From UBA11524 sp963642705 (GTDB lineage Bacteria; Bacillota; Clostridia; Christensenellales; Aristaeellaceae): DNA of 64,000 nucleotides. Position numbers and translations under genes: made by a program. The notes beneath the pieces are model-generated. The model had not been told where the DNA came from, did not search any database, and was given only the letters and a program-made list of their open reading frames with translations. The stretch lies in contig CAVIHU010000008.1 in the NCBI GenBank assembly GCA_963642705.1, positions 17,464 to 81,463 on the forward strand, written 5' to 3'. Every line of letters starts with the position of its first letter. Within the stretch, counting starts at the first letter, position 1. Positions 33,820 through 42,374 of this stretch are shown in pieces.

Positions 33820-36336
33820 TTATTCAACAACGATTGTGGTGCTCATGTCGCCCAAGGTGATCACGTGCTCGCCGGCTTCAAGCGTAATTTCCATGGTGAT
33901 GACGCGGAACTGCCCAGCGTCAACAGCCACGAACTTTTCGGCAAGAATGGTGTCGCCTTCCTTAATCTGTGCTGTCACATGACCATCACCGGCGTTGTTC
34001 TTAGCAACAAAGTAGACTTCGAAGGGAACGCCAGCCTGCTGGACTGCATTAGAGACCACGATGCTGGTGCTGGTACGACCATTGGTTTCAGTGGTCACAG
34101 ATTCACCAACCTGCGGTACGGTAAACAGACTCAGCACGATATCCGCCGGCTTGCTGTAGCTTATGCCAAATTCAGTGGTATACATCACGTCACCAAGGTT
34201 ATTAGGCATGTCGATGTTCGGGTTTTCCTTTGCCAGCATTGCCATGTACAGCCGAGTTTCGACATCAACTGCGATATCCATTTGCAGTTCGCCCCAACTG
34301 GTGTAAGCATCTTCCGCAGCGAAAGGAATCTCGAAGACCGTGCTGCCGCTGGGATCCGCAACACCGAACAGCATAGCCGCAGTCACAGCAGGCGTCGTGT
34401 ACCGATAGAAGGAGCCCACGGAGGAGCCGTGATCAGGCGTATTGTTGTAGGTCTGCACAAGAACTGCATCACACGGAGAAACCTGTGCCCAGTAAGGATC
34501 GCCCTGAGCGCCACGACGGCCGACGGTCCCTTCATAGATCAGGATCAGAGGCTTCTCTGCGGCCTGAGCATCTTCAACAATATAGTCAAAGTTTGCATCG
34601 AAGGAAGCGCAATGATAGAGGATTACATCAGCTTCTTCCATGGTTTCAACGACCGTTCCGTAGGCAGCCAGCGCAGCGGCATCGGCTTCCTTGATGTTGG
34701 AGTTGTTGCTGTCGCTGTAAATCTTGATGCCTTCAGCAAGGGGAAGGATGCCTTCGTTGCGAAGCATGATGGTGGATTCGACCATGAGCTGCTCTTCCAT
34801 GTCAGTGATTTCAGAGCGACGGAGAGTGTTGATGGTTTCATTGTCCAGCGGAACGATGTCGCCATCAGCTGCTTTGTAGGTGTCGCTGCCGATCAGTTCA
34901 AGAGCCTCTTCCCAATCAGAGTAGGGATCTTCAAAGATGCCAAGATTGAATTTGTTCCGCAGCACACGACCGACATGAATGTCGAGATCTTCGGCTGTAA
35001 CCAGACCCTGATTTACGGCTTCAACGATGAGACCGGGGAAAGAACGATTCGAGCATTCAGAATATGCTTCAATATCCGTGCCAGGCATTGCACCGTAGCA
35101 GGAGAACATGTCGACGCCGGTATTAAGGATCAACGCATAACGTTCCACAGCAGACAGCGTAGACACATCCACGCCATCAGAGGTGATGCCTGTCTTTTTC
35201 ATCAAACTGCTGATATCCAGCGGCCAGTCGAGACAGATGATTCCATCATAGCCGAGATCATCGCGCAGCAAGGAGTACGTATCCTTGTCCATGTAGGTTT
35301 GCAGCGTATTGCCAGTCACGCCAACGTTGTTGTTGGTCATCACCCACTGCGTGCCCGCATCGACGACAGCCTTCCAGCCTACCAGCCAGCTGTCGATCAG
35401 ATCTGCCGGGGAACGAGCTGCGGTGTAGGCATTACGTCCGCCGCGAGCGATGAAATGCTTGGAATGGGAGTTGAAGCCATTGTCATCGTAGGCATGTGTC
35501 TCAATGGCAGACATCTTGGCGATGTAGTTGACTTCGTCGCCATACCAGGAGCCGATTTCGTTGCCATAGCCATGGAACACCTGATGGTAGCCAATAGCAA
35601 CAGCTTCTTTGGCATACTCAGAAACCAGGTTATACAGCAACTCTTCGTCATGCGCTACACCAAATGCGTAGTGCGCCATGTCGATCTGACCGCCCCAGGT
35701 ATTGTACGAACGGTCGCCGGAGAATACCACGGGGATGCCCAGATGAGTATCTTCCGCCATGGCCTGCAGACCGTTGAAAAGGTTGAGCTGATCCTTAGCG
35801 GTGCCAGTCAATGCAGCAATGTAAGTGGTAACGTTCATCTCCTGGATCTGGTACTTTGTAGGAACAAAGTTGGCATTATCGATAACTACGACCGGCTCCA
35901 TCGTAGTAATGCCGGGGTGATCCTTGGAGATAATCTTCGTGCTCGTGGCAGAGTCCTGGAAACCTTTGGTTTCTGCACTAAAGTTAGTCACTGTGGAACC
36001 ATTGCTACCGGCGATGCAAGCAAAGATCAACGTGCCGGCCTTCTCGTCCATATCCATCTGGCTGAGCAAATCCGCAACACGATTCTCAACCGGCTGACGA
36101 TAGTCCTCGTACACGTCTAAGCTGCCATTGCTATTCAGGTCCTTGAAGTACAAACCATCTGCCTGAATGAACTTGTCCTTTGAAGCAGCGCTCAGCTTTG
36201 CCTGCTCGCCATTAGCTTCAATATAGTAGAAGCCGGATGTGCTTTCTTTAATGACGCTTTCTTCGGCTCCGGCGGTCAAAGTGCTGAGAGAAGCCAGCAA
36301 AACAACTGTCAGCAGCAAGGAAACCAATTTCTTCAT
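33820..36336 (-). CDS. Secreted glycoside hydrolase family 3 (beta-glucosidase-like)
   Basis: An 838-residue enzyme with signal peptide MKKLVSLLLTVVLLASLSTLTAGA. The two-domain GH3 layout is visible: barrel domain with SKHFIARGG (near residue 293) and the nucleophile region GYDGIICLDWPL (near 368, Asp in LDW), then the alpha/beta sandwich domain and a fibronectin-III-like C-terminal part (VQQAGVPFEVYFVAKNNAG). Such enzymes remove terminal beta-linked glucose or xylose. The start at 36336 follows GAAAGGGG. Export without an anchor means release into the medium. The 316 bp upstream are AT-rich and carry no clear consensus promoter, though TATAAT-like hexamers are present. Confidence 0.87.
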   Translation of the reverse strand: MKKLVSLLLTVVLLASLSTLTAGAEESVIKESTSGFYYIEANGEQAKLSAASKDKFIQADGLYFKDLNSNGSLDVYEDYRQPVENRVADLLSQMDMDEKAGTLIFACIAGSNGSTVTNFSAETKGFQDSATSTKIISKDHPGITTMEPVVVIDNANFVPTKYQIQEMNVTTYIAALTGTAKDQLNLFNGLQAMAEDTHLGIPVVFSGDRSYNTWGGQIDMAHYAFGVAHDEELLYNLVSEYAKEAVAIGYHQVFHGYGNEIGSWYGDEVNYIAKMSAIETHAYDDNGFNSHSKHFIARGGRNAYTAARSPADLIDSWLVGWKAVVDAGTQWVMTNNNVGVTGNTLQTYMDKDTYSLLRDDLGYDGIICLDWPLDISSLMKKTGITSDGVDVSTLSAVERYALILNTGVDMFSCYGAMPGTDIEAYSECSNRSFPGLIVEAVNQGLVTAEDLDIHVGRVLRNKFNLGIFEDPYSDWEEALELIGSDTYKAADGDIVPLDNETINTLRRSEITDMEEQLMVESTIMLRNEGILPLAEGIKIYSDSNNSNIKEADAAALAAYGTVVETMEEADVILYHCASFDANFDYIVEDAQAAEKPLILIYEGTVGRRGAQGDPYWAQVSPCDAVLVQTYNNTPDHGSSVGSFYRYTTPAVTAAMLFGVADPSGSTVFEIPFAAEDAYTSWGELQMDIAVDVETRLYMAMLAKENPNIDMPNNLGDVMYTTEFGISYSKPADIVLSLFTVPQVGESVTTETNGRTSTSIVVSNAVQQAGVPFEVYFVAKNNAGDGHVTAQIKEGDTILAEKFVAVDAGQFRVITMEITLEAGEHVITLGDMSTTIVVE

Positions 36337-36652
36337 TTTTGTATTCCCCTTTCCAATCGTCCCTGAGTGGTTATATGAGCAGTACTGGTGACGAAGAACC
36401 TCCTTCCCATGTGGTGTTGCGATATCCTCTATGACGAGTCGATAGAGAATCACGAGCAAAAAGGAAATTAGTGGAAAAACCCGGTGCGCCCATACAACAC
36501 TGATTCTACAATTATTATAATTAATTTCACTGCATTATATGAGAATACAAAACAGAAAACATAAAAAAAGCGTCTATGGTGGTCGAAAAAACCAAAAATC
36601 CAGCACAAAGTTCTCAAAAGCCCTTTGCATTTATAGAAAGCACGAGAAAAAA

Positions 36653-36819
36653 TTAAGGCAACACTGCACAATTCGGCGGCATCGCTGATGTGCCTTTTGC
36701 GACGCATGCTTCTTGCAGAAATCTCGATTTACATCCGGTAAATCTTTGATTTCTGCAAGAAGCACCTGCCATAAAATTCACTTTTCATCATGCTATCTTA
36801 TTTGTGCGGTGCTGCCTTA
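36653..36819. repeat. Dispersed palindromic repeat (copy 5 of 6), overlapping a stop codon
   Basis: About 167 bp with ends TTAAGGCAACACTGCACAATTC and TTTGTGCGGTGCTGCCTTA. Inside, CTTGCAGAAATC and GATTTCTGCAAG are an exact 12-bp inverted repeat around the shared CTCGATTTACATCCGG block. The last three bases are the TAA stop of the alpha-galactosidase gene read from the minus strand. The rest of the gap (36337-36652) is AT-rich leader of the GH3 gene. Confidence 0.78.
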
Positions 36820-38982
36820 TCTATTCAGCCGTTCCAGCACCACCACGTAAGAAGCAAAATCCCCTTTCGGGAAGTTCGGCGCAATGCCGGCATGCATCAA
36901 GTCCATTGCGTCATAGATATTTCCGTTCTCGCTGCGGAACTTGCCTTTCGGAAGATTGCGGAGCTTGAGGATGGGCTTATCCGGATTCGGCTTTGCCAGC
37001 ATTCGATAGGCGCAGACAATGATCCGCTTTTCATCCACGAACTGCCATGCGGTGATATTGCCCTTCCATGGGGACAGAAGCCGCGTGAATGTTCCCTTTT
37101 CCGTGGTGGAACGAAGAGCCTTCACCTGCTGAATCTGGCGGCGGATTTCATTCAGGTCTTCGGGGGTCTGCGTGCTCAGGTCAAGTTCATAGCCAAAATT
37201 ACCGGACAGCGCCACATCGCCGCGGGTACGCATCGGTGTGATTCGTCCGACCTGATGATTCGGCACGGCAGAAACATGTGCACCCATTGCAGAGCAGGGA
37301 TAGCACAAACTCGTTCCGTACTGGATGTACAGGCGCTCCATCGCATCGGTGTCGTCGCTCGTCCATGTTTGCGGCATATAAAACAGCATGCCCGCATCAA
37401 AGCGTCCGCCGCCGCCGGAGCAGCCTTCAAACAGCAGATGCGGAAAGGTCTTTGTAATCACATCAAGCACATGATACAAGCCAAGCATATAGCGATGCGT
37501 TAATTCTCCTTGCCGGCCATCATTCAGCAGCGCAGAGCCTGCTTCTAAAAAGTTACGGTTCATGTCCCATTTGACATAGCTGATGGGGGCAGAGGACAGC
37601 ACGTCAGTCACGGATTTGATAATATATTCCTGAACCTCAGAACGGCTCATATCGAGTATTAACTGATTTTTTGCTTCGGTACGGCGGCGACCTTCTGCGT
37701 GCAGACACCAGTCAGGATGTGAACGATACAGGTCGCTGTCGGGCGAAACCATCTCCGGCTCAAACCATAATCCGAATTGCAAACCAAGCCGGTTGATGTC
37801 TTCAGCCAGCCCTTTCAGACCGTTCGGGAATTTATGCAAATCGGGTACCCAATCGCCCAACGAGTTGTTGTCGGTATCCCGGTGCCCAAACCAGCCGTCA
37901 TCCAGCACAAACAGCTCCACGCCGACATCGGCAGCAGTCTTGGCGATCTGCATGATTTTATCATGGTTATAATCGAAATACGTGGCCTCCCAGCTGTTGA
38001 TTAAAATAGGCCGTTCACGATCGCGCCAGTAACCGCGGCACAGCCGAGTGCGATACAAGTCATGCAACGCCTGACTCATGGTATTAAGACCGCTGCCCGA
38101 ATAGCAGCATACGGCTTCTGGTGTCTGCAGGGTATCATTGGGTCTCAAGTGCCATTCAATCGTATCACGATTGAGCCCTGCCAGCAGTCGCGTCGTGTTA
38201 TAGGCGTTTTCAGAGACAATCATTTCAAAGTTGCCGCTGTATACCAGATTGACACCGATGCATTCGCCGGAAAATTCCGTGGTGTCCTCCGCAGTCAATG
38301 CGACAAAGGGATTGTGCTCCGCCCCTGATGCACCTCGCGTGGAAGAAATTGTGCGCGTCATATGGCCGGCCGGCATGCATTCGATGCTGCGTTCCCGGGC
38401 CCATGCGCCGGGCAAGTGCAGCATATTCCATTCGCCGGGCAGGGAAAGGCAAAAGCTGTCGGCAGACAGCAGCGTCAGCTCTTCGGCACCCGTATTGCGA
38501 TAACACACGCTGCAGGTCAGAATGGGGCGATCGGCATAGAGCGTATAGCAAAGCTCTGCTTCAAAGCCAGTCTTGTCATCGTGAAGCAACAAATGCAAGG
38601 TTTCTGCTTCGTCATCAGATTCTGTATAAGTTGCCGGAAGACCGGACAGCACGGGTTTCCCCGAAGTGATGGTATGACTACAATAGAACAGCTCCGTGCA
38701 GCATTGACCTGATTTCTCCCTCACGGTTGCCATCACAGTGCGGTAATCGCCGCGCCCGCTGGTAGGACAGACATAGGGGAGAAACTGTCGCTCAGAATCA
38801 AAGCTGATGCCATTGGTGGTTTGCAACAGCTTTAAGCAGACAGTCGGGTCGGCTATTGGTGCGCCGAAATAGGACATGATGACTTCCTGCTTGCCTAAGG
38901 CATCTTCCAGAAGATTCATAATGCAGGAGAGATGCGCGTTGTGCAGATGAAATGTTTTTGAGTCTGGCAAATACTCGATCAT
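36817..38982 (-). CDS. Alpha-galactosidase, GH36
   Basis: A 721-residue cytoplasmic enzyme of the usual GH36 length. LFVLDDGWFGHRDTDNNSLGDW and GLWFEPEMVSPDSDLYRSHPDW are typical barrel blocks. The nucleophile Asp is in YVKWDMNRNF (about residue 470) and the acid/base Asp in CSGGGGRFDAGM (about 520). It releases alpha-galactose from raffinose-type or galactomannan oligosaccharides. The ATG follows AAAGGATT. It has its own promoter at 39015-39042. No transporter lies directly next to it; the CUT1 systems nearby could supply substrate. Confidence 0.93.
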   Translation of the reverse strand: MIEYLPDSKTFHLHNAHLSCIMNLLEDALGKQEVIMSYFGAPIADPTVCLKLLQTTNGISFDSERQFLPYVCPTSGRGDYRTVMATVREKSGQCCTELFYCSHTITSGKPVLSGLPATYTESDDEAETLHLLLHDDKTGFEAELCYTLYADRPILTCSVCYRNTGAEELTLLSADSFCLSLPGEWNMLHLPGAWARERSIECMPAGHMTRTISSTRGASGAEHNPFVALTAEDTTEFSGECIGVNLVYSGNFEMIVSENAYNTTRLLAGLNRDTIEWHLRPNDTLQTPEAVCCYSGSGLNTMSQALHDLYRTRLCRGYWRDRERPILINSWEATYFDYNHDKIMQIAKTAADVGVELFVLDDGWFGHRDTDNNSLGDWVPDLHKFPNGLKGLAEDINRLGLQFGLWFEPEMVSPDSDLYRSHPDWCLHAEGRRRTEAKNQLILDMSRSEVQEYIIKSVTDVLSSAPISYVKWDMNRNFLEAGSALLNDGRQGELTHRYMLGLYHVLDVITKTFPHLLFEGCSGGGGRFDAGMLFYMPQTWTSDDTDAMERLYIQYGTSLCYPCSAMGAHVSAVPNHQVGRITPMRTRGDVALSGNFGYELDLSTQTPEDLNEIRRQIQQVKALRSTTEKGTFTRLLSPWKGNITAWQFVDEKRIIVCAYRMLAKPNPDKPILKLRNLPKGKFRSENGNIYDAMDLMHAGIAPNFPKGDFASYVVVLERLNR

Positions 38983-39014
38983 AGCTGAATCCTTTCTCGA
39001 ACTTCTTTTCGGTT

Positions 39015-39042
39015 ATGATACGGTGGCATAGTGCAAAGTCAA
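39015..39042 (-). promoter_or_regulatory. Promoter of the alpha-galactosidase gene
   Basis: On the minus strand TTGACT and TATCAT are 16 bases apart, ending 33 bases before the ATG. Nothing else is seen in the 265-bp gap up to 39247. Confidence 0.6.
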
Positions 39043-39247
39043 CCAGCGTTCTGCCGATGCGTCCTGTCTCAAAGCAGCCGATCCGGGATGATGTTCCTGA
39101 CGGCAACGTCATGTCTGAGTACAGACGATATATAATGATGGAAAAAAAGAGAGCGATACTTTCGCATCGTCCCCCCGGCAAACCTCACGAGGCATTCATG
39201 CCGCTCCACAGCGATGCACGATCCTCCGTCGTGAGTAAAGCCTATGG

Positions 39248-40129
39248 TTAAACTTTATCTCCGACGACCTTCTGTGCTATTTTGTCATCAATGATGGTGC
39301 GGCAATTTTGATCGGCGCAGATCAATGCACCATATGTGTCCGGTCTTCTGTCGTGCATCCGAACCTGATAGAGGGCATCATCGCTGCTTAAATTGAAAGA
39401 TGCGGATACGATGCCGGCTCTGTCCGGCGAACCGACTGCCAGTATGCTGCCGTCCGGCGCGATGATCTCGCTTGGCGTGCGAATGCCGCTGATGCTTCCT
39501 TCATACGGTACAGACATGGCGCCAGCAACATAAATCCCGTTTTCATACGCACGGGCATGGCTGTAGATGCTTTCCCAGCCCCATGTCGGGCAAACAACCA
39601 GATGCACATTCGCAAGCGCATAGTGCCTGCACACTTCCGGAAACTGCATGTCCCAACAAATTGCAATACCGAAGCGCCCAAAGTCGGCATCGACCACGCA
39701 GTATTCGCTGCCTGCCTGCAGGGTCTGCTGTTCTTCGCCTGCCAGATGAATCTTGTCGTATCGCGCAGCAACCTGTCCACTGCGGTCGAATACGATTGCT
39801 TCATTATATAATTTTCCTGCACGCTTGACGTATAGGTCTGCCAGAACATAGCAGCCGCGTTTTCGCGCAAAGTCAGCAAAGCGTTCCTCCGGTTGTGCTG
39901 CATCCACGTAATCCGCATAATTTCCCGACAGGCACGCAGGCCTGCCCGGATAATTGATTGCCTCGGTTGTGACAATCAAATCGCACGGCGACGCCTGCTC
40001 CATCAGCGACAGCGTCTGTTCCGCCATGCCTTCCGCAAGCCGGTGCGCCTCGTTCTTCGAGAGAAGCTCTGGAGCGTGCAGAAAATCGTAGAGCCTGTTC
40101 TGCTTCACCTGTACCAGCGACAATCGCAT
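39248..40129 (-). CDS. Carbon-nitrogen hydrolase (nitrilase superfamily)
   Basis: A 293-residue enzyme with the complete catalytic triad: Glu56 (VTTEAINYPG), Lys126 (RYDKIHLAGEE) and Cys158 (IAICWDMQFPE). Members cleave nitriles, linear amides or carbamoyl groups; the sequence does not identify which. ATG at 40129 has CAGGTGG upstream; the frame also offers a GTG four codons earlier that overlaps the GH88 stop. It is the last gene of the operon with the GH88, dehydrogenase and LplABC-type importer. An amide-modified uronate would be a natural substrate in that setting, but that is a guess. Confidence 0.85.
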   Translation of the reverse strand: MRLSLVQVKQNRLYDFLHAPELLSKNEAHRLAEGMAEQTLSLMEQASPCDLIVTTEAINYPGRPACLSGNYADYVDAAQPEERFADFARKRGCYVLADLYVKRAGKLYNEAIVFDRSGQVAARYDKIHLAGEEQQTLQAGSEYCVVDADFGRFGIAICWDMQFPEVCRHYALANVHLVVCPTWGWESIYSHARAYENGIYVAGAMSVPYEGSISGIRTPSEIIAPDGSILAVGSPDRAGIVSASFNLSSDDALYQVRMHDRRPDTYGALICADQNCRTIIDDKIAQKVVGDKV

Positions 40130-40134
40130 TTTTG

Positions 40135-41253
40135 TCACCACCTGAGATTCTTGCTGCCCAACAGACGGATGATGCCCTCAATTAAGAAATAATCGCCGTA
40201 CACCATGGCAATATGATGACTTTTGTCATGGTACGCGCCGGTACACCGCTGAAGGATGGACGGCGTCTGAAGAGACCAGTCCGCATGCTGCTCACAGAGC
40301 GCCTTCAGCAGATGATAGGCCGCCTGCTCGAATTCCAACGATGTCGGCGTATCGCCCAGCTGCTCGCTGATTTCCAGCAGTCCGCATGCAGCAATCGCTC
40401 CTGCACAGTCATCCTTGACAACCGGTTCCTTCGGTGCGCGGAAATCACAGTCAGGCAGCCAGTCAGAGGATACATGCTCAATGAAGCTCTTCGCGACGCG
40501 GATTGCTGTGTCGAGATAGCGTTTATCACCCGTGTGCGCATAGCTGATAGCAAAGCCGTAGAGGGCCCACGCCTGTCCTCGGCTCCACACGGTTCCCTGA
40601 CCATAGCCCTGACCGCGCGGCTTGCGAAGCACGTCACCCGTTTCCGGGTCGAACACGACAATATGCTCGCTCGTTCCGTCCTCGCGGATGAAGTGCTTGA
40701 GCACCGTATCCGCATGCCTGCGCGCTATCAGCTGAAAGCGCGGATCGCCTGTCTGCTCGCTTGCCCAATACAGCAGGGACAGGTTCATCATGCAGTCGAT
40801 GATTGCCCAGCCTGCCTTGTCATCATTCCATGCGCGGATGAAGCCGTTCGGATTATACCGCCCTGCCAGCAGGTTTGCAGCGAAGAGCGTCTTTTCCCGG
40901 CTCGCTGTGTCAAACGTCAGCTCATAGTCAAAACCCGTCGAAATCCGCCACATGAAGCCGACATCGTGATGCAGATGTGGAAAATCCTGAAACGCTTTAT
41001 TCAGCATCTGCTGACTGCGCCGTGCTTCCGTCATGTATTGCTCGTCCTGCGTCTGAGCATACATCTGCCACATAATGGCCGGCCAAAAGCCGTTCGTCCA
41101 CCAGCAGATGCCGTCCATCGGAGCGGGCTTCCATTCATTATTTTCCGTGGTATAGGGGATAAAATCAAGTCCCTGCGCTTTTTCCATGGCATAAGGCAGC
41201 TTTACCTGCAGGCGTTCCATCATGCTCTGCGCCCACTGCTGATTGGTGCTCAT
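40135..41253 (-). CDS. Unsaturated glucuronyl hydrolase-like enzyme, GH88
   Basis: A 372-residue enzyme with the GH88/GH105-like six-hairpin barrel. Catalytic Asp residues are Asp97 in LHHDVGFMW and Asp153 in WAIIDCMMNL, both at the positions used by characterised GH88 enzymes. GTVWSRGQAWALYGFA is a further family block. The enzyme hydrates the 4,5-unsaturated uronic acid left by polysaccharide lyases, so the cluster handles lyase products of glycosaminoglycans or pectins. No signal peptide: it acts after import. Start overlaps the dehydrogenase stop by four bases, behind GGAGGATT. Confidence 0.92.
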   Translation of the reverse strand: MSTNQQWAQSMMERLQVKLPYAMEKAQGLDFIPYTTENNEWKPAPMDGICWWTNGFWPAIMWQMYAQTQDEQYMTEARRSQQMLNKAFQDFPHLHHDVGFMWRISTGFDYELTFDTASREKTLFAANLLAGRYNPNGFIRAWNDDKAGWAIIDCMMNLSLLYWASEQTGDPRFQLIARRHADTVLKHFIREDGTSEHIVVFDPETGDVLRKPRGQGYGQGTVWSRGQAWALYGFAISYAHTGDKRYLDTAIRVAKSFIEHVSSDWLPDCDFRAPKEPVVKDDCAGAIAACGLLEISEQLGDTPTSLEFEQAAYHLLKALCEQHADWSLQTPSILQRCTGAYHDKSHHIAMVYGDYFLIEGIIRLLGSKNLRW

Positions 41254-42299
41254 GTCGGGAATCCTCCTCCGTCATCCAGCTCATGGGTAAAATACTTTTC
41301 TCTGCTGACCTCGAATTGTGAAAACCGGCCTGAAAGATAGTCGCTGCATGCATCGACTACAGCAAGCCCCATACGCTCCATCTCATTGCCCATACTGCCG
41401 GCGATGTGCGGCGTCACGAATACGTTGCGCATCGTTAGCAGCGGATGATCTTCGGGCAACGGCATCGGATCAGTGGAGTCCAGGATTGCTGTCTTCGTCG
41501 GGCATTCCTGAAGGGCACGGATCAGCCCGTCCTGATCGACCACATCGCACTGCGCGGCATTGATGAACGTAGCATACTCATGCATGCTGCTGATCTCATT
41601 GTAGCCGACTGCACCGCGGAGATTCATCTTGGTTGGCAAATGACAGGAGACGATATCACAAGACCGGAATAGATCCTCCTGTTCAACCATGGTAATGCCA
41701 AGCATCCTTGCTTTGCTCGGCGGCAGGAACGGGTCGCAGCCATACACCTGCAGATCATGCTGCTGAAGGAGTTTCGCCACACGGCTGCCGACACGTCCGA
41801 CGCCCAGTATGCCCACGCGTGTCTGGAATCCGCCTCGGTGGCAACGAATTTCGTGCCGTTCGTGGTGATACATGTCCGGACCGCTGTAGTTTCTGATTGC
41901 ATGATGGACGCCTTTTGCCGCCAGCAGAATATTCGCCAGCGTATATTCGCTCGCAGGAACGGCATTCGTCAACCCGGTTGAAAACACACGTGCACCCAGT
42001 TGGAAATACGGTGTCGCAAACGCATGAATCACGCCGCCGGCATAAAAAACAGCCCTGATGTTCAGCAGCTTCTCCTGAATAACAGAAAGCGGCAGCTCGG
42101 GCATGCCCCAGTTGCTGAAGATGATTTCTGCCTTTTCAAGGATTTCTTTTTTCTCTTCAAATTCATGAAGAAAAACAGGCTGCGGCTCAAGCTCCACCAT
42201 TTCACCAAGCTGTTCAAGCACATAATCGGAATAGACACCGAAGAAGTCCTCGTGGATAAAATTCCGATGATGCAGGTCAGCCAGCAGGATTGCGCGCAC
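41250..42299 (-). CDS. D-isomer 2-hydroxyacid dehydrogenase family protein, altered catalytic residues
   Basis: About 349 residues with a Rossmann domain (ILGVGRVGSRVA, then CDPFLPPS as acidic cofactor end, favouring NAD). The catalytic set of this family is Arg-Glu-His. His is kept (TPHIAGSMG), but the Arg of the NTARG block is Gln (INAAQCDVVDQ) and the Glu segment reads DSTDPMP, with Asp in place of Glu. The protein may therefore use another substrate or have another chemistry. The chosen start is a GTG near 42299 after GAGGGATT; a TTG at 42368 extends the frame. It sits between the receptor and GH88 genes. Confidence 0.78.
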   Translation of the reverse strand: MRAILLADLHHRNFIHEDFFGVYSDYVLEQLGEMVELEPQPVFLHEFEEKKEILEKAEIIFSNWGMPELPLSVIQEKLLNIRAVFYAGGVIHAFATPYFQLGARVFSTGLTNAVPASEYTLANILLAAKGVHHAIRNYSGPDMYHHERHEIRCHRGGFQTRVGILGVGRVGSRVAKLLQQHDLQVYGCDPFLPPSKARMLGITMVEQEDLFRSCDIVSCHLPTKMNLRGAVGYNEISSMHEYATFINAAQCDVVDQDGLIRALQECPTKTAILDSTDPMPLPEDHPLLTMRNVFVTPHIAGSMGNEMERMGLAVVDACSDYLSGRFSQFEVSREKYFTHELDDGGGFPT

Positions 42300-42374
42300 G
42301 GCAAATCCCTCACTTTCATTGTGGGGGCAGGAGAGAGGTTTTTCCCCTGCCCCCCGATCGTTCCTCAAATTGCG

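Noticed and set aside
33814..36120. Long open frame (768 codons) antisense to the secreted GH3 gene
   Set aside because: It is a codon-bias shadow; the minus strand has the start site, signal peptide and GH3 motifs.
36468..36707. Short minus-strand open frame of 79 codons
   Set aside because: It runs from the repeat into the AT-rich GH3 leader, without ribosome site or recognisable domain.
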